Source: Leptothoe spongobia TAU-MAC 1115 (GTDB lineage: Bacteria > Cyanobacteriota > Cyanobacteriia > Phormidesmidales > Phormidesmidaceae). Taken from it: 64,000 bases of DNA. The notes beneath the pieces are model-generated. The model saw only the letters and a program-made list of their open reading frames with translations. It was not told the origin of the DNA and searched no databases. Both the position numbers and the translations under genes were made by a program. This document shows, in pieces, positions 1 to 9,381 of this stretch (position 1 is the stretch's first letter; every line of letters begins with the position of its first letter). The stretch is from the NCBI RefSeq assembly GCF_018739885.1, contig NZ_JADOES010000025.1:1-64000 (forward strand). Direction: 5' to 3'.

Positions 1-145
1 AGAGCACTAAGACCATTCGTATCACTTCATGTCTTTGCTGTCTTGTCAATGCGTAAGTCCTAGAGTTGATGGTTTTGTTGCAAGGAATCCATTATCTGGG
101 CAAGCTTCGATTACCGACTTTAACCATGCATGTCCAAGCTTTTTC

Positions 146-233
146 ATTGTTGATTTAGAATATAAATCGATCTGTAAAAATGCCATATATCAGCATTTCT
201 CGGACGGAATCATAGTTCGGATCAGCAATGGCC
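146..233 (+). repeat. Degenerate copy of the ~26-codon peptide repeat (family P)
   Basis: This segment aligns with the copies near 19.3, 36.7, 36.8 and 53.5 kb. It has the same lead-in (GTTGATTTAGA), the same AATGCCATATAT core and the same ATCAGCAATGGCC end. The start codon is changed to ATA and one base is missing near the fifth codon, so it no longer opens as its own ORF. The amino-acid pattern (KNAIYQH, SDG, ISNG) survives downstream of the lesion. It lies 87 bp before the glycosyltransferase gene. The rest of bases 1-145 shows no gene I can support. Confidence 0.7.
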
Positions 234-244
234 AACATGTAACT

Positions 245-296
245 CAGGGCTTCTTCTAGAGAAAAACTACAGTTCTGGATGTGGACTAGGTTAATT
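245..296 (+). repeat. 3' part of a dispersed inverted-end element (family E)
   Basis: The run GCTTCTTCTAGAGAAAAAC followed by TTCTGGATGTGGACTAGG matches the right two thirds of the elements at 14.9 and 62.8 kb. The left CCACGTCCA end is not clear here. It starts about 12 bp after a family P copy, so both repeat families sit together in front of the glycosyltransferase. Confidence 0.6.
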
Positions 297-319
297 CATT
301 GCCGTTAAGCTAGCCATCA

Positions 320-1519
320 ATGTCTCTGCGCGACAAACATATTCTTGTCCTCAGTTCAGTATATCCCCTCTCTCCGGATGGCAACCACGGTGCGTTCATC
401 CGGGAAACAATTTTACGATTACGGCCAACGGGGGCTACGTTTAGCGTTTTTGCCCCTGCCTATGAAGGTAGTCAATCTTACGAGCTGGAAGGGGTAAAGG
501 TTTATCGCTTTCGCTATTTTTGGAAACGGTTTGAAAATCTGGTACGGGATGGGGCCCCGACCAAATTAAAGCGGCAACCGCTCAATCTGGTTCCAGCCAT
601 GTGCTATGTGCTGTTGGGAGCATGGCAGCTATTTTGGCTATGCCGCAAGCTTCGTCCTGATATACTGCACGTTCACTGGCCATTTCCCCACGGGGTAATG
701 GCCTGGCCTGCTAGTAAGATTTTTAATGTCCCCATGATTTTTAGTTTTCATGGGGGAGAGTTGCTGTTGGCAAGACGGTTTGGGTTTGTTGCCCACGCCT
801 TACGGTGGCTCTTACCACAGACGACGGGGGCCACGGTAAATTCCTCCTTTACTAAGGGATTAGTTGAAAAACTAAGCCCTTCTTCAAACCCTTCTCCAGT
901 CCAGGTGATTCCCTATGGTTTAACCGTAGAAGCAAAGGCCGTACCACCTCGACCGCCTCAGCAAGACCCAACTCTTTTATTTGTTGGTCGTTTAGATGAA
1001 CGCAAGGGGGTGTCCTACCTGTTAGAGGCGCTGGCAAGCTTGAGACAAACTCGTCCTGTTCGTCTACGGATTGTAGGCGCAGGCATTTTAGAAACTGAGC
1101 TAAAGGATTACTGTCACCAACTAAACCTTGACCACTGTACTGATTTTCTAGGATTTGTTACCAAAAAAGAGTTGGTGAATGAATACGCTAGCTGTGATGT
1201 GTTTGTGCTACCTGCCATTGTCGATAGCAAAGGCGATACCGAGGGGTTAGGCATTGTCATGATCGAGGCCTTAGCCCATGGAAAACCAGTAGTCGCGACT
1301 GCGGTGGGTGGTATTCCTGATGTCATTAAGCCTGAAGAAACAGGGTGCTTAGTCCCTGAGAAAAATCCAGTAGCCCTGGCAAATGCGATTTCAGAACTGC
1401 TAGATCGACCTGATTGGGCGGCTCAGCTGGGACGGCAAGGCCTGGCTGACATTCAAGTACGGTTTGGCTGGTCTCGAATTGTTGAGCTTTGGCGTCAAGT
1501 TTACTTGCAAGCCCAATGA
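320..1519 (+). CDS. Glycosyltransferase family 4 (GT-B fold)
   Basis: A 399-residue retaining GT-B glycosyltransferase. The N-terminal acceptor domain starts HILVLSSVYPL and carries HVHWPFPHG and FSFHGGE. The C-terminal nucleotide-sugar domain starts at LLFVGRLDERKG (about residue 218). It contains the E-x7-E motif of GT4 enzymes in EGLGIVMIEALAHG (about 307-315), followed by GKPVVATAVGGIPD. There is no signal peptide or membrane segment, so it should act on the cytoplasmic face. The sugar and acceptor cannot be read from the sequence. Its stop overlaps the start of the next gene (ATGA), so the two are translationally coupled. Together they suggest assembly of an envelope glycolipid or exopolysaccharide. 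Confidence 0.9.
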   Translation: MSLRDKHILVLSSVYPLSPDGNHGAFIRETILRLRPTGATFSVFAPAYEGSQSYELEGVKVYRFRYFWKRFENLVRDGAPTKLKRQPLNLVPAMCYVLLGAWQLFWLCRKLRPDILHVHWPFPHGVMAWPASKIFNVPMIFSFHGGELLLARRFGFVAHALRWLLPQTTGATVNSSFTKGLVEKLSPSSNPSPVQVIPYGLTVEAKAVPPRPPQQDPTLLFVGRLDERKGVSYLLEALASLRQTRPVRLRIVGAGILETELKDYCHQLNLDHCTDFLGFVTKKELVNEYASCDVFVLPAIVDSKGDTEGLGIVMIEALAHGKPVVATAVGGIPDVIKPEETGCLVPEKNPVALANAISELLDRPDWAAQLGRQGLADIQVRFGWSRIVELWRQVYLQAQ

Positions 1520-2493
1520 AACCGCTTACTGTTGTCAAAATCACTGTCAGTCTTATCCTGATTGCCCTGATTGTCACCCAGGTTGATTTTGTCGAGGCTG
1601 GACAACATATACAAACTCTTTCCTGGCCCTTTGTTGCTTTTGCCTTGCTGTTTTATACGGGTTTGCAGTGGCTCAGCTGCTGGCGTTGGCAGATGGTACT
1701 GAAGTCTCAGGGCTATCAGGTGCGTCTTCGCCCCTTGATGTCTAGCTATTTTGCTGGCATGTGGCTCAACATATTTTTACCTGGCTCTCTTGGGGGAGAT
1801 GTCTATCGAGTTTACCAGGTCAGCCAACGAACTCAAGATTCTGAAGCTGCCTTAGTGTCTGTTTTTCTAGAACGCTTTACTGGATTGGCAGCGCTATCAG
1901 CCATCGCAGTAATGGGATTACCTCCTGCGTTTCAGTTAGTAGGTCGTTGGGACATTATTGCCTTGTTTTTAGGGGCCGTGGGGGCATTGGTCGGTGCAGT
2001 TTTACTGATTATGAGCCCACGGTTGTTGCAGTGGGCTGAACCTTGGCTGATGCGGTTAAGTCTGGGTGCGATCGCAGCCAGATTCACAAAAATTCAGACC
2101 CTGCTGCACCAGTTTGCCAAGGATCGCTCAGCGCTAGTCTCTTCAATGGGACTGTCTTTTATATTGCAACTAGGTATTGTTATCTATCATTTTCTCATTG
2201 CTCAACAGCTAGCTATCTCCATCTCGTTTTTGGCACTGGTGGTCTTTATTCCCATTGTGGTAGTGATTACCCTATTGCCCATCTCCCTAGGAGGGCTAGG
2301 TCTAAAAGAAGGCCTTTGGATCTATCTATTTAGTCGCGTCGGCCTGAGTTCAGAAGAAGCACTACTGCTTTCTTTAACCGTTACCTTACTAGGCTGGTTG
2401 CTGAGTATCCCTGGCGGCATAATTTTGCTGCTTGACTCAGCTGGCTACCAGCATGTGAGGGCTGCCAGAACAGAGAGTAACTCCTCCCCATAG
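1516..2493 (+). CDS. UPF0104 / lysylphosphatidylglycerol synthase-like membrane protein
   Basis: A 325-residue polytopic protein with about eight hydrophobic helices. It carries the features of the UPF0104 (LPG synthase transmembrane) family: an SYFAGMWLNIFLPGSLGGDVYRVY segment in two parts near residues 77-100, ERFTGL, and a late PISLGGLGLKEG motif. I place the start at the ATG that overlaps the glycosyltransferase stop; a longer reading begins nine codons upstream inside that gene. Family members act in lipid or polyprenol-linked glycan handling, and many are fused to or paired with glycosyltransferases. Coupling to the GT4 gene suggests movement or modification of the lipid-linked product. 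The exact substrate is unknown. Confidence 0.8.
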   Translation: MKPLTVVKITVSLILIALIVTQVDFVEAGQHIQTLSWPFVAFALLFYTGLQWLSCWRWQMVLKSQGYQVRLRPLMSSYFAGMWLNIFLPGSLGGDVYRVYQVSQRTQDSEAALVSVFLERFTGLAALSAIAVMGLPPAFQLVGRWDIIALFLGAVGALVGAVLLIMSPRLLQWAEPWLMRLSLGAIAARFTKIQTLLHQFAKDRSALVSSMGLSFILQLGIVIYHFLIAQQLAISISFLALVVFIPIVVVITLLPISLGGLGLKEGLWIYLFSRVGLSSEEALLLSLTVTLLGWLLSIPGGIILLLDSAGYQHVRAARTESNSSP

Positions 2494-2527
2494 GGGTTGG
2501 TTCTACATTGGCTCACCTATGGATGGC

Positions 2528-5443
2528 TTAGTCGGCTTCGTAGGCATCCATGGGTAGGCAGGAGCAGACGAGGTTGCGATCGCCATACGCTTGATCAATT
2601 CGATTTACCGTCGGCCAGAACTTCCGGTCCTTTGTCCATTGGGTTGGGTGCACCGCCTGTTCCCGGCTGTAGGGTCGTTCCCACTCAGCCGTCAGATCCA
2701 CTGTCGTATGGGGCGCATTTACCAACGGATTATTATCCTGGGGTAGCTCTCCCGCCTCGATTTGACGAATCTCATCGCGAATGGCAATCATCGCATCACA
2801 GAAGCGATCTAGCTCAGCCAACGACTCACTCTCGGTAGGCTCTACCATAATGGTGCCCGCCACCGGCCAGGACATGGTGGGTGGATGGAAACCAAAGTCA
2901 ATCATGCGTTTGGCGATATCATCCACATTCACATTGGCCGATTTCTTAAAGCCGCGCAGGTCCACAATGCACTCATGGGCCACCAAGCCCGCATTGCCCT
3001 TGTAGAGAATGTCGTAATGTCCTTCCAGGCGCTTGGCAATGTAATTAGCGCTAAGAATAGCGGTTTTAGTGGCATGGGTGAGTCCAGCCGCCCCCATCAT
3101 CTGGATATACATCCAAGAAATTGGCAGGATACTGGCGCTACCCCAGGGCGCGGCAGATACTGCACCGACGGACTGCTCTGTACCCAACGTAGGCGTCAAG
3201 TTATGACCGGGTAAAAAGGGTACCAAATGTTTTTGTACACCAATGGGACCAACGCCAGGGCCGCCCCCACCATGGGGAATACAGAAGGTTTTGTGTAGGT
3301 TCAGGTGACACACATCAGCGCCAATGTCACCAGGGCTACACAGACCGACCTGGGCATTCATGTTGGCACCGTCCATATACACCTGACCGCCATGCTGATG
3401 AATGAGGTTACACACCGACCGGATGGTTTCTTCAAATACGCCATGGGTGGATGGGTAGGTGATCATCAGAGCGGCTAGATTGTCGCTGTGCTTTTCAGCT
3501 TTGGCAGTCAGGTCAGCGATGTCAATATTGCCATCGTCGTCGCACTTGACACCTACTACTTTCATTCCCGCCATGACGGCACTAGCCGGGTTAGTCCCAT
3601 GGGCTGATTGGGGAATCAGACAAATCCTACGGTGGTCGTCCCCCCGTGTCTGGTGATACTGACGAATGACTAGCAGTCCGGCGTATTCTCCTTGAGAACC
3701 GGCATTGGGCTGGAGAGAAATGCCGGCAAAGCCCGTAATTTCTGATAGCCAGGTTTCTAGCTGCTCAAACAGTGCCTGATAACCCTTGGCCTGATCCAGG
3801 GGAGCAAAGGGATGAATCTGACCAAACTCAGGCCACGTGACTGGTACCATCTCAGCGGTGGCATTGAGCTTCATGGTGCAGGACCCGAGGGGAATCATGG
3901 CTGAGGCCAGGGACAGATCCTTCATTTGCAGCGCATACATGTAGCGCAGCATCTCGGTTTCGGAATGGTAGCTGTTGAAGACGGGATGGGTGAGGTAGTC
4001 GCTGGTGCGGGCAAGCGTTGCTGGAATGGTGGTCTCGGATTTGAGCAGCTCTAATGCTGGCATGGGTAAGTCGCCTGCAAATACCTGGAGCAGTTGAATT
4101 ACGGTCTCAGGAGTGGCGGTTTCATCCAGGGCAATGCCGATGGTAGTGGCATCGATGCGGCGGAGGTTGATGCCTTGGCTGAGGGCGCGATCGCAAATCT
4201 CACCAGCCTGATCCCCTGCTTCTATGGCCAGAGTGTCAAAAAATGGCGTTTCCGGTACACCAAACCCTAGCTTATTCAGCCCTGATGCCAGTACTACTGT
4301 TAGCTGATGGACACGGGTGGCAATGGCCTTCAGACCCGCTGGGCCATGGTAAACGGCATACATGCTGGCCATCACTGCTAGCAGCACCTGGGCCGTACAA
4401 ATATTACTTGTGGCTGAGTCGCGACGAATGTGCTGCTCGCGGGTCTGGAGCGTCAGCCGGAGAGCGGGTCTACCCTTGCTGTCTTTGGAAACACCCACAA
4501 GGCGACCGGGTAGCTTCCGAGCATAGGCTGTCTTGGTGGCAAAGTAGGCGGCATGGGGACCACCGTATCCCAGGGGGACGCCAAATCGCTGGGTATTACC
4601 CACAGCGATATCTGCGCCCATCTCACCGGGCGTCTTGAGTAATGTCAGACTCAGTAGATCGGCGGCCACCGTTACCAGGGCACCGGCTGCGTGGGCAGCG
4701 GCGATTACCTCGGTGTAGTCGGTGATGGCACCAGTGCTGGCCGGATATTGCAGCATCAGGCCAAATAGGGGCTGGCTAAAGTCGGGCCGCTTACCCACCA
4801 CCACGTTAATTCCCAGGGGCAGGGCACGGGTTTGAATCACTTCAATGGTCTGGGGATGGCAGTCCGCCGATACCCAGAATGTCTTAGCCTTCTTAGCATC
4901 CTTGCTTTTGCAGACGCCCAAACTCAGGGTCATGGCTTCGGCGGCAGCGGTGCCTTCATCCAAGAGTGACGAGTTGGCGATTTCCAATCCGGTCAGGTCA
5001 CTGACCATGGTCTGATAATTGAGCAGGGCTTCTAAACGCCCCTGGGAAATCTCGGGCTGGTAGGGAGTGTATTGGGTATACCAACCGGGGTTCTCTAGAA
5101 TATTGCGTTGGATTACAGGTGGGGTGATGCAGCCGTAGTAGCCCAGACCAATGTAGCTGGTGAGCACCTGGTTTTGGTCTGCGATCGCACGAATACTCTG
5201 CAGTGCCTCGTGCTCGTTCATCCCTTCGCCCAGGGACAACGCTTGGGGTAGTCGAATCTCAGCCGGGACTGCCGTATCGATTAATCCTTCCAGGATGTCG
5301 TATCCCATTACCGACAGCATGTGGTCAATGTCTGTTTTAGTCAAACCGATGTGCCGCTCAGGAAAGTCATTGGGGGTGGCTAAATCCTTGGCCCAGTTGA
5401 CGGAAGGGTTTGCAGACATCGGTTGAGACTGTTTGTAAGACAT
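2528..5443 (-). CDS. gcvP: Glycine dehydrogenase (aminomethyl-transferring), P-protein of the glycine cleavage system
   Basis: A full-length 971-residue single-chain P-protein. It decarboxylates glycine with pyridoxal phosphate and transfers the aminomethyl group to lipoyl-GcvH. In cyanobacteria this feeds one-carbon metabolism and photorespiration. The PLP lysine lies in [17 protein letters not shown] (about residue 717), followed by the glycine-rich loop. The N-terminal half has [22 protein letters not shown] and the C-terminal half [16 protein letters not shown] ribosome site lies seven bases before the ATG. gcvH is 299 bp upstream on the same strand but separated by a terminator and a repeat array, so gcvP probably has its own promoter. 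gcvT is not in the window. Confidence 0.97.
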   Translation of the reverse strand: MSYKQSQPMSANPSVNWAKDLATPNDFPERHIGLTKTDIDHMLSVMGYDILEGLIDTAVPAEIRLPQALSLGEGMNEHEALQSIRAIADQNQVLTSYIGLGYYGCITPPVIQRNILENPGWYTQYTPYQPEISQGRLEALLNYQTMVSDLTGLEIANSSLLDEGTAAAEAMTLSLGVCKSKDAKKAKTFWVSADCHPQTIEVIQTRALPLGINVVVGKRPDFSQPLFGLMLQYPASTGAITDYTEVIAAAHAAGALVTVAADLLSLTLLKTPGEMGADIAVGNTQRFGVPLGYGGPHAAYFATKTAYARKLPGRLVGVSKDSKGRPALRLTLQTREQHIRRDSATSNICTAQVLLAVMASMYAVYHGPAGLKAIATRVHQLTVVLASGLNKLGFGVPETPFFDTLAIEAGDQAGEICDRALSQGINLRRIDATTIGIALDETATPETVIQLLQVFAGDLPMPALELLKSETTIPATLARTSDYLTHPVFNSYHSETEMLRYMYALQMKDLSLASAMIPLGSCTMKLNATAEMVPVTWPEFGQIHPFAPLDQAKGYQALFEQLETWLSEITGFAGISLQPNAGSQGEYAGLLVIRQYHQTRGDDHRRICLIPQSAHGTNPASAVMAGMKVVGVKCDDDGNIDIADLTAKAEKHSDNLAALMITYPSTHGVFEETIRSVCNLIHQHGGQVYMDGANMNAQVGLCSPGDIGADVCHLNLHKTFCIPHGGGGPGVGPIGVQKHLVPFLPGHNLTPTLGTEQSVGAVSAAPWGSASILPISWMYIQMMGAAGLTHATKTAILSANYIAKRLEGHYDILYKGNAGLVAHECIVDLRGFKKSANVNVDDIAKRMIDFGFHPPTMSWPVAGTIMVEPTESESLAELDRFCDAMIAIRDEIRQIEAGELPQDNNPLVNAPHTTVDLTAEWERPYSREQAVHPTQWTKDRKFWPTVNRIDQAYGDRNLVCSCLPMDAYEAD

Positions 5444-5492
5444 TGAGAACTCCGATAAGTAGATCTACGTATGTAGGTACGACAGTAAGCCG

Positions 5493-5606
5493 CTGGCAAT
5501 CGTTCCCAGTGAGACTGGCAATACGTTCCCAGTCTCACTGGTAATACGTTTCCGGCGAAACTGGCAATACGTCCCCAGTGAAACTGGCAATACGTCCCCA
5601 GCCAAA
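5493..5606. repeat. Five tandem 23-bp units with CCAGT-N3-ACTGG palindromes, upstream of gcvP
   Basis: Five head-to-tail units (the first 22 bp, the rest 23 bp) begin at 5493, 5515, 5538, 5561 and 5584. Each starts CTGGCAAT or CTGGTAAT, then ACG(T)TCCCAG. The unit boundaries form palindromes CCAGT-NNN-ACTGG at 5506-5518, 5529-5541 and 5575-5587, plus a weaker CCGGC version at 5552-5564. The spacing is exactly 23 bp. The centre base triplets differ (GAG, CTC, GAA) while the arms are kept. The array ends 50 bp upstream of the gcvP start. An operator array is possible; short-repeat slippage is the alternative. Confidence 0.9.
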
Positions 5607-5616
5607 AAAGCAAAAA

Positions 5617-5639
5617 CCATCAGATTAAGATTCTGATGG
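5617..5639 (-). terminator. Rho-independent terminator after gcvH
   Basis: Perfect 8-bp stem CCATCAGA/TCTGATGG with a 7-base loop. Read on the minus strand it is followed by TTTTTGCTTTTTT. It lies downstream of gcvH and before the gcvP repeat array, so it should separate their transcripts. Confidence 0.8.
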
Positions 5640-5742
5640 CTTTAGTTAATTATTGTTACCTATTTTCTTCAGTATTTCACTAAGAATTCGTAAGCAGATT
5701 TGAAAACGCTTACCTACAGAGGCTTTGGCTAATGATTAATCA

Positions 5743-6135
5743 CTACACCCCTTCTACCTGTTCAGCGTATTCCTCTGCCGTCATCATATCTTCATCCAAT
5801 TTATCGAGATCATCAGCCTTGACCCTAATCAACCAGCCATCGCCATAGGGATCGTCCCCAATCTGCTCTGGAGCATCTAGGAGCTGGTCATTACGTTCAA
5901 GGACCTCACCATCCACAGGGGATTTCAAGTCTTCAACCGCCTTCACGGACTCGATGGTGCCAAATTTTTCACCAGCTTCAACGTTATCGCCTAGCTCTGG
6001 CAGTTCTAAGAACACCACATCACCCAGTTGGTCAATGGCAAACTCGGTGATGCCGATGGTGATAATGTCACCATCGATCTTGAGATACTCGTGGGTATCG
6101 GTGTACTGCAAATTGTCAGGATATTCAAAGGCCAT
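5743..6135 (-). CDS. gcvH: Glycine cleavage system H protein
   Basis: A 130-residue lipoyl-carrier protein that shuttles the aminomethyl group between P- and T-proteins. The lipoyl-lysine is K65 in the hallmark GTIESVKAVEDL. It is preceded by the DQLGDVVFLELPELGD strand and followed by SPVDGEVLERN and NDPYGDGWLI-type sequence (here DDPYGDGWLIRV). Length and acidic composition fit the family. The gene ends about 100 bp before a good minus-strand terminator. Confidence 0.97.
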   Translation of the reverse strand: MAFEYPDNLQYTDTHEYLKIDGDIITIGITEFAIDQLGDVVFLELPELGDNVEAGEKFGTIESVKAVEDLKSPVDGEVLERNDQLLDAPEQIGDDPYGDGWLIRVKADDLDKLDEDMMTAEEYAEQVEGV

Positions 6136-6382
6136 GGGGGTTCCTCAGCACGTCCATAACTTGTGAAACGCCAATCATTAAACGCCTAATGCTTGCGATC
6201 GCAAGCTTCAGGCATGCTGCTCCCTGATTGGATAGCATTTATTGATGAAAGTTTGCCACGGAAGTTGGCTCAATAGATAGGGGTTGATAGACTTTCTTCT
6301 GTTTTTTTCTATGTTTTTCCAGGAATTTTCGGCTGGACTTGCCTCAAAAAAACATTGATGCCATACTCTAGCCGCAGAACAA

Positions 6383-7258
6383 ATGACCGTACCCGTTCTG
6401 ATCCCTGGTATACCCATGGCAAATTTTATTGATGATATTCCAGAAGCTCGGCGTGAAACACTGGTGGCTAGGGCCGAGCCAGTGCAGCGGACATCGTCTA
6501 GCTTTGTGCCTTGGCTGCTATTGATATTGGCTATCTTGGGTTTAGGCGGGGGCGTCGGATTTTGGTGGTTGCGCATGGGGGGGGCTAATACATCTGTAGC
6601 CGCTGAGCCTGAAGCGGCTAGTACGGAAACGTCATCCACCGCATCAGAGGCCGAGGGCGCAGCGGCAGCGGCAGTTGTCACGAGTGGCCCAGCAGTCACT
6701 CCAGTCAGTAGTGAGCCAGCGAGTAATGAGCTAGTCAGTAGTGAGCCAGATGTATACAATGACCTCTTGGGGCACCGTCCGTACGAAATTACTGACGAAA
6801 GTAGTCTGGTGACTATTTCTACGAATGCGATGGTTCGTCTCAAGCCTGAGGCAGCCGAAAAGGTAGAAATAATGATAGCGGAAGCCAGAGCTGTAGGTGT
6901 GAGTTTAGATGTGATTTCTGGGTTTCGTTCCTTAGAAGACCAGAAATACCTTTTCTTTGAGCTCAAGGCAGAACGTGGTCAGACGACTCAAACTCGTGCT
7001 GAGGTCAGCGCGCCTCCTGGATATAGTGAGCATCACACTGGCTATGTGGTGGATTTTATAGATACTTCCCAGCCTGCTACTGAGCTTAATGCGGCTTTTG
7101 AAACCACCCAGGCATTTCGTTGGTTAGAACAGAATGCAGCCTACTATGGGTTTGAAATGTCTTTCCCCAAGGACAATGAGCAAAATGTAGCCTACGAGCC
7201 CTGGCACTGGCGCTATGTAGGCAACCAAGAAAGTCTAGAAATGTTTTATCAAAACTAG
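6383..7258 (+). CDS. VanY-type D-alanyl-D-alanine carboxypeptidase (peptidase M15B), membrane anchored
   Basis: A 291-residue protein with one membrane helix (about residues 42-63). An Ala/Ser/Glu-rich linker (about 68-122) follows, then a zinc carboxypeptidase domain. The M15 motif SEHHTGYVVDF gives zinc ligands H217 and D224. EPWHWRY gives the catalytic E272 and third ligand H275. SGFRSLEDQ is the substrate-pocket segment. It should trim the terminal D-Ala from peptidoglycan stem peptides in the periplasm. An in-frame ATG at 6416 (MANFIDD) is an equally plausible start; neither has a clear ribosome site. A long minus-strand ORF covers the same DNA but is a shadow. Confidence 0.88.
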   Translation: MTVPVLIPGIPMANFIDDIPEARRETLVARAEPVQRTSSSFVPWLLLILAILGLGGGVGFWWLRMGGANTSVAAEPEAASTETSSTASEAEGAAAAAVVTSGPAVTPVSSEPASNELVSSEPDVYNDLLGHRPYEITDESSLVTISTNAMVRLKPEAAEKVEIMIAEARAVGVSLDVISGFRSLEDQKYLFFELKAERGQTTQTRAEVSAPPGYSEHHTGYVVDFIDTSQPATELNAAFETTQAFRWLEQNAAYYGFEMSFPKDNEQNVAYEPWHWRYVGNQESLEMFYQN

Positions 7259-7338
7259 ACTCTCATCGGGCTGTAACCGTTAGGGTTGGGAACAACATTG
7301 GCTTTTGTCGTCATTAATGTGACCCATGCTATAAGTTG

Positions 7339-7626
7339 TTACTGCTTCCTTAAAAAATCCACCTGGGGTACGAGCGGATCGCTAACCACGCCAACACCCT
7401 CATAGCCCCAACGATCCAGCATTTGTTTGAGTTGCTGACCGCTGATGGGCTCCACTGCAAAGCGGTTGGCCACTTCAGTCGCATGCTGATTGACATAGCT
7501 CAGGGCTTCATAATCAGCATTAAACAACATCAGAAAACCCTTTGAATTTTCTGTATTACGTGGCTTGGCGGCCAGGTACTGACCATCTTGGGTGGAACGT
7601 AAAAGATAATAGGACTTGGTGAACAT
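7339..7626 (-). CDS. Small protein of unknown function
   Basis: A 95-residue soluble protein with no signal or membrane segment. I do not recognise a named family. It reads like a compact alpha/beta fold: YYLLRSTQDGQYLAA, a LMLFNADYEALSYVN segment, then a helix (SGQQLKQMLDRWG) and a VGVVSDPLVPQVDF tail. ATG start, codon use like its neighbours. It is 88 bp upstream of the cation transporter's stop but not obviously co-transcribed with it. Confidence 0.65.
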   Translation of the reverse strand: MFTKSYYLLRSTQDGQYLAAKPRNTENSKGFLMLFNADYEALSYVNQHATEVANRFAVEPISGQQLKQMLDRWGYEGVGVVSDPLVPQVDFLRKQ

Positions 7627-7713
7627 GACACCGAATATAGCGTTATTTCTAAGCTAAAAAAATTCTTTAAATGATCATATCCCTGTTGTGCACCTTAACT
7701 ACTCTAATTACTG

Positions 7714-8652
7714 TCAGTCTGCAGGCATAGTGGCGCGATGAATCCAATTTCTATCGCACGTCACAATCAAATCCATGGCTAGGTAGGGGAAAGCATTTTG
7801 CAATTGTTGGTAAAGCTGTTCCCGCATTTTATCAACATGGGCCACGCCATAGTCTTTTGCCTGTTGTTCACTGACTTTGACATATACCTGTACATAGATC
7901 AGGCGTCCTGTCATTAAAGGTCGCAGGTGATAGTCTTCATGGGGTAAAGGCTGCAGTACATTGCCAACAATATCGTTTACCTGTTGCCGTAGTGAATCAG
8001 CTGGAGCTTGTCCCATAATTTGAGCCCAGTTGTCGCGCACAGTTTGTATGGGAATTGGCAAGACAAATAGTACTAACAAAATAACTAATGCTGGGTCAGC
8101 ATAGGGGACAAGACTCTCTAAGGAGCTATGCTGCAAAAACAGAATCAAGCCAAAAGCGACAGCCACGGCCCCACTGATCAATCCGTCGATCAGCCAGTTT
8201 TTGGCATCCACATCCAGGATAGGGGAATGACTAGCTTGGGCATAGCGGTATTGCTGCCAGGCGAGGATAAGGCAGCCAGTGGAGGCTGCGATCGCATACC
8301 AAATCGCTACCCCCGCCTCAATCGGTCGTCCCCCATTCAACATCGACTCCGCCGACGAAAACAGCGCAAATATCGCCACAATAGCAATCACCAAACCCTT
8401 CCCCAGATTTAGCAACGGCTCAAACATTGCATAGCCAAAGGGAAACTCCTTATCTTCGGGTAGATAAAGTAAGCGAGCTACCCGTAGCGACAGCAGCGAA
8501 ATCGCCAAGTGAATGGCCGAAAACACCCCATCAAACAAAATTGCCTCAGATGAGCTGATCACCGCAAACACTAGCCCCAGCAGCACCATACCCGCATTGC
8601 CAAAGATGGTGAGTTTGAGCGCCCGTTGTTCTAATTCCTGTTGGTGTGTCAT
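7714..8652 (-). CDS. Cation diffusion facilitator (CDF) family transporter
   Basis: A 312-residue inner-membrane transporter with six predicted helices and a cytoplasmic C-terminal domain. Helix 2 carries LFDGVFSAIHLAISL, in the place of the family's metal-site acidic/histidine motif. Helix 5 carries VDAKNWLIDGLISG, supplying the paired aspartates of the transport site. The C-terminal part (TVRDNWAQIMGQAP, then a ferredoxin-like fold) is typical of CDF proteins. These export divalent metals (Zn, Fe, Mn, Co) by proton exchange. The metal is not deducible. The KEFPFGYAMFEPLLNLGKG stretch corresponds to the conserved H(P/F)YGxxRxE region of the family. Confidence 0.85.
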   Translation of the reverse strand: MTHQQELEQRALKLTIFGNAGMVLLGLVFAVISSSEAILFDGVFSAIHLAISLLSLRVARLLYLPEDKEFPFGYAMFEPLLNLGKGLVIAIVAIFALFSSAESMLNGGRPIEAGVAIWYAIAASTGCLILAWQQYRYAQASHSPILDVDAKNWLIDGLISGAVAVAFGLILFLQHSSLESLVPYADPALVILLVLFVLPIPIQTVRDNWAQIMGQAPADSLRQQVNDIVGNVLQPLPHEDYHLRPLMTGRLIYVQVYVKVSEQQAKDYGVAHVDKMREQLYQQLQNAFPYLAMDLIVTCDRNWIHRATMPAD

Positions 8653-8746
8653 CGGTGATCACCGTAGCGACAACCCTATCACCGTAGTGAACCCCCAAGA
8701 CAGTAGTCAATTTTTATACCCCTAAAGCGTGGTTCTGATGGAGGAC

Positions 8747-9373
8747 TCATAGGGACCGCTTTAATTGTTTAATAGCAACGCTAGTACCCTGCTCATAAGC
8801 TTGCTGCCAGCATTGGTTCACTAACTCTGGTACAGATAATTCTGGAAAGAAACGACTTTGCGAAACGGATTCATAACCATTGTCGTTGAGTCGATAAATC
8901 TGTAGGACTTTATTTTTCCAAATCCAAACCTCTAGAATTCGGTAAGGCAGATAATCTTCAGCCGCTGTGAAGCTAGTTACGTCTACCTCAACGACTAAGT
9001 CTGGTGGCGGATCTGTCTGCCAATCAATGCGCCATTTGCCAACGACCGCTTGCCAGTTATCTATATAAAAACAATAATCTGGTTCAATTCCCCCTTCTTC
9101 AGGTAAATCAATTGTGATGGGGGTGAAAGCTTCATAATCTTGCTCCCTATGCTCCAACAGTACTGTCACAATCTGATCAAGTATGTGGGCATCGCGGCCA
9201 TGCACTGGCAATGGGGCCATCAATAAGATTTCTCCATCACGATATTTTATCCGCGGAATAGACGAATCTCCCCGCTGCTGAGCCAATCGCTGGTAGTCTT
9301 CCCAGCTGCCTGGCATCCGCATGACCGTACCTGGTCGTAGTTGAATTTTTTCTGGAGAAACGACAGCGTACAT
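8747..9373 (-). CDS. Uma2 family (DUF820) putative PD-(D/E)XK nuclease-like protein
   Basis: About 208 residues, the usual size for Uma2 proteins, which are very abundant in cyanobacteria. The core acidic residues are visible in GGIEPDYCFYI and PPPDLVVEVDVTS, which match the E...D...ExD pattern of the PD-(D/E)XK-like fold. LEVWIWKNKVLQIYRL follows as in other members. I choose ATG at 9373 (MYAVVSPEK). A TTG at 9385 would make the frame overlap the preceding gene by 4 bp. The family's real activity is not established. It lies downstream of a small membrane protein and a permease on the same strand. Confidence 0.8.
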   Translation of the reverse strand: MYAVVSPEKIQLRPGTVMRMPGSWEDYQRLAQQRGDSSIPRIKYRDGEILLMAPLPVHGRDAHILDQIVTVLLEHREQDYEAFTPITIDLPEEGGIEPDYCFYIDNWQAVVGKWRIDWQTDPPPDLVVEVDVTSFTAAEDYLPYRILEVWIWKNKVLQIYRLNDNGYESVSQSRFFPELSVPELVNQCWQQAYEQGTSVAIKQLKRSL

Positions 9374-9381
9374 AGGTTGGC

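Noticed and set aside
29..259. 76-codon plus-strand ORF at the left edge
   Set aside because: Its second half is the decayed family P repeat and it runs into the family E element. No family resemblance and no ribosome site.
5493..5606. Possible CRISPR array
   Set aside because: The units are directly joined without spacers and only five in number; no cas genes.
5380..5613. 77-codon minus-strand ORF over the gcvP leader
   Set aside because: The repetitive protein (GTYCQFHWG, GTYCQSHWE) simply translates the 23-bp array.
6136..6382. Glycine riboswitch upstream of gcvH
   Set aside because: I looked for the paired aptamer motifs before gcvH and gcvP and found none.
6208..6966. 252-codon minus-strand ORF
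   Set aside because: It lies opposite the VanY-like gene, whose motifs are clear; the protein is Ser/Ala-rich with no domain.
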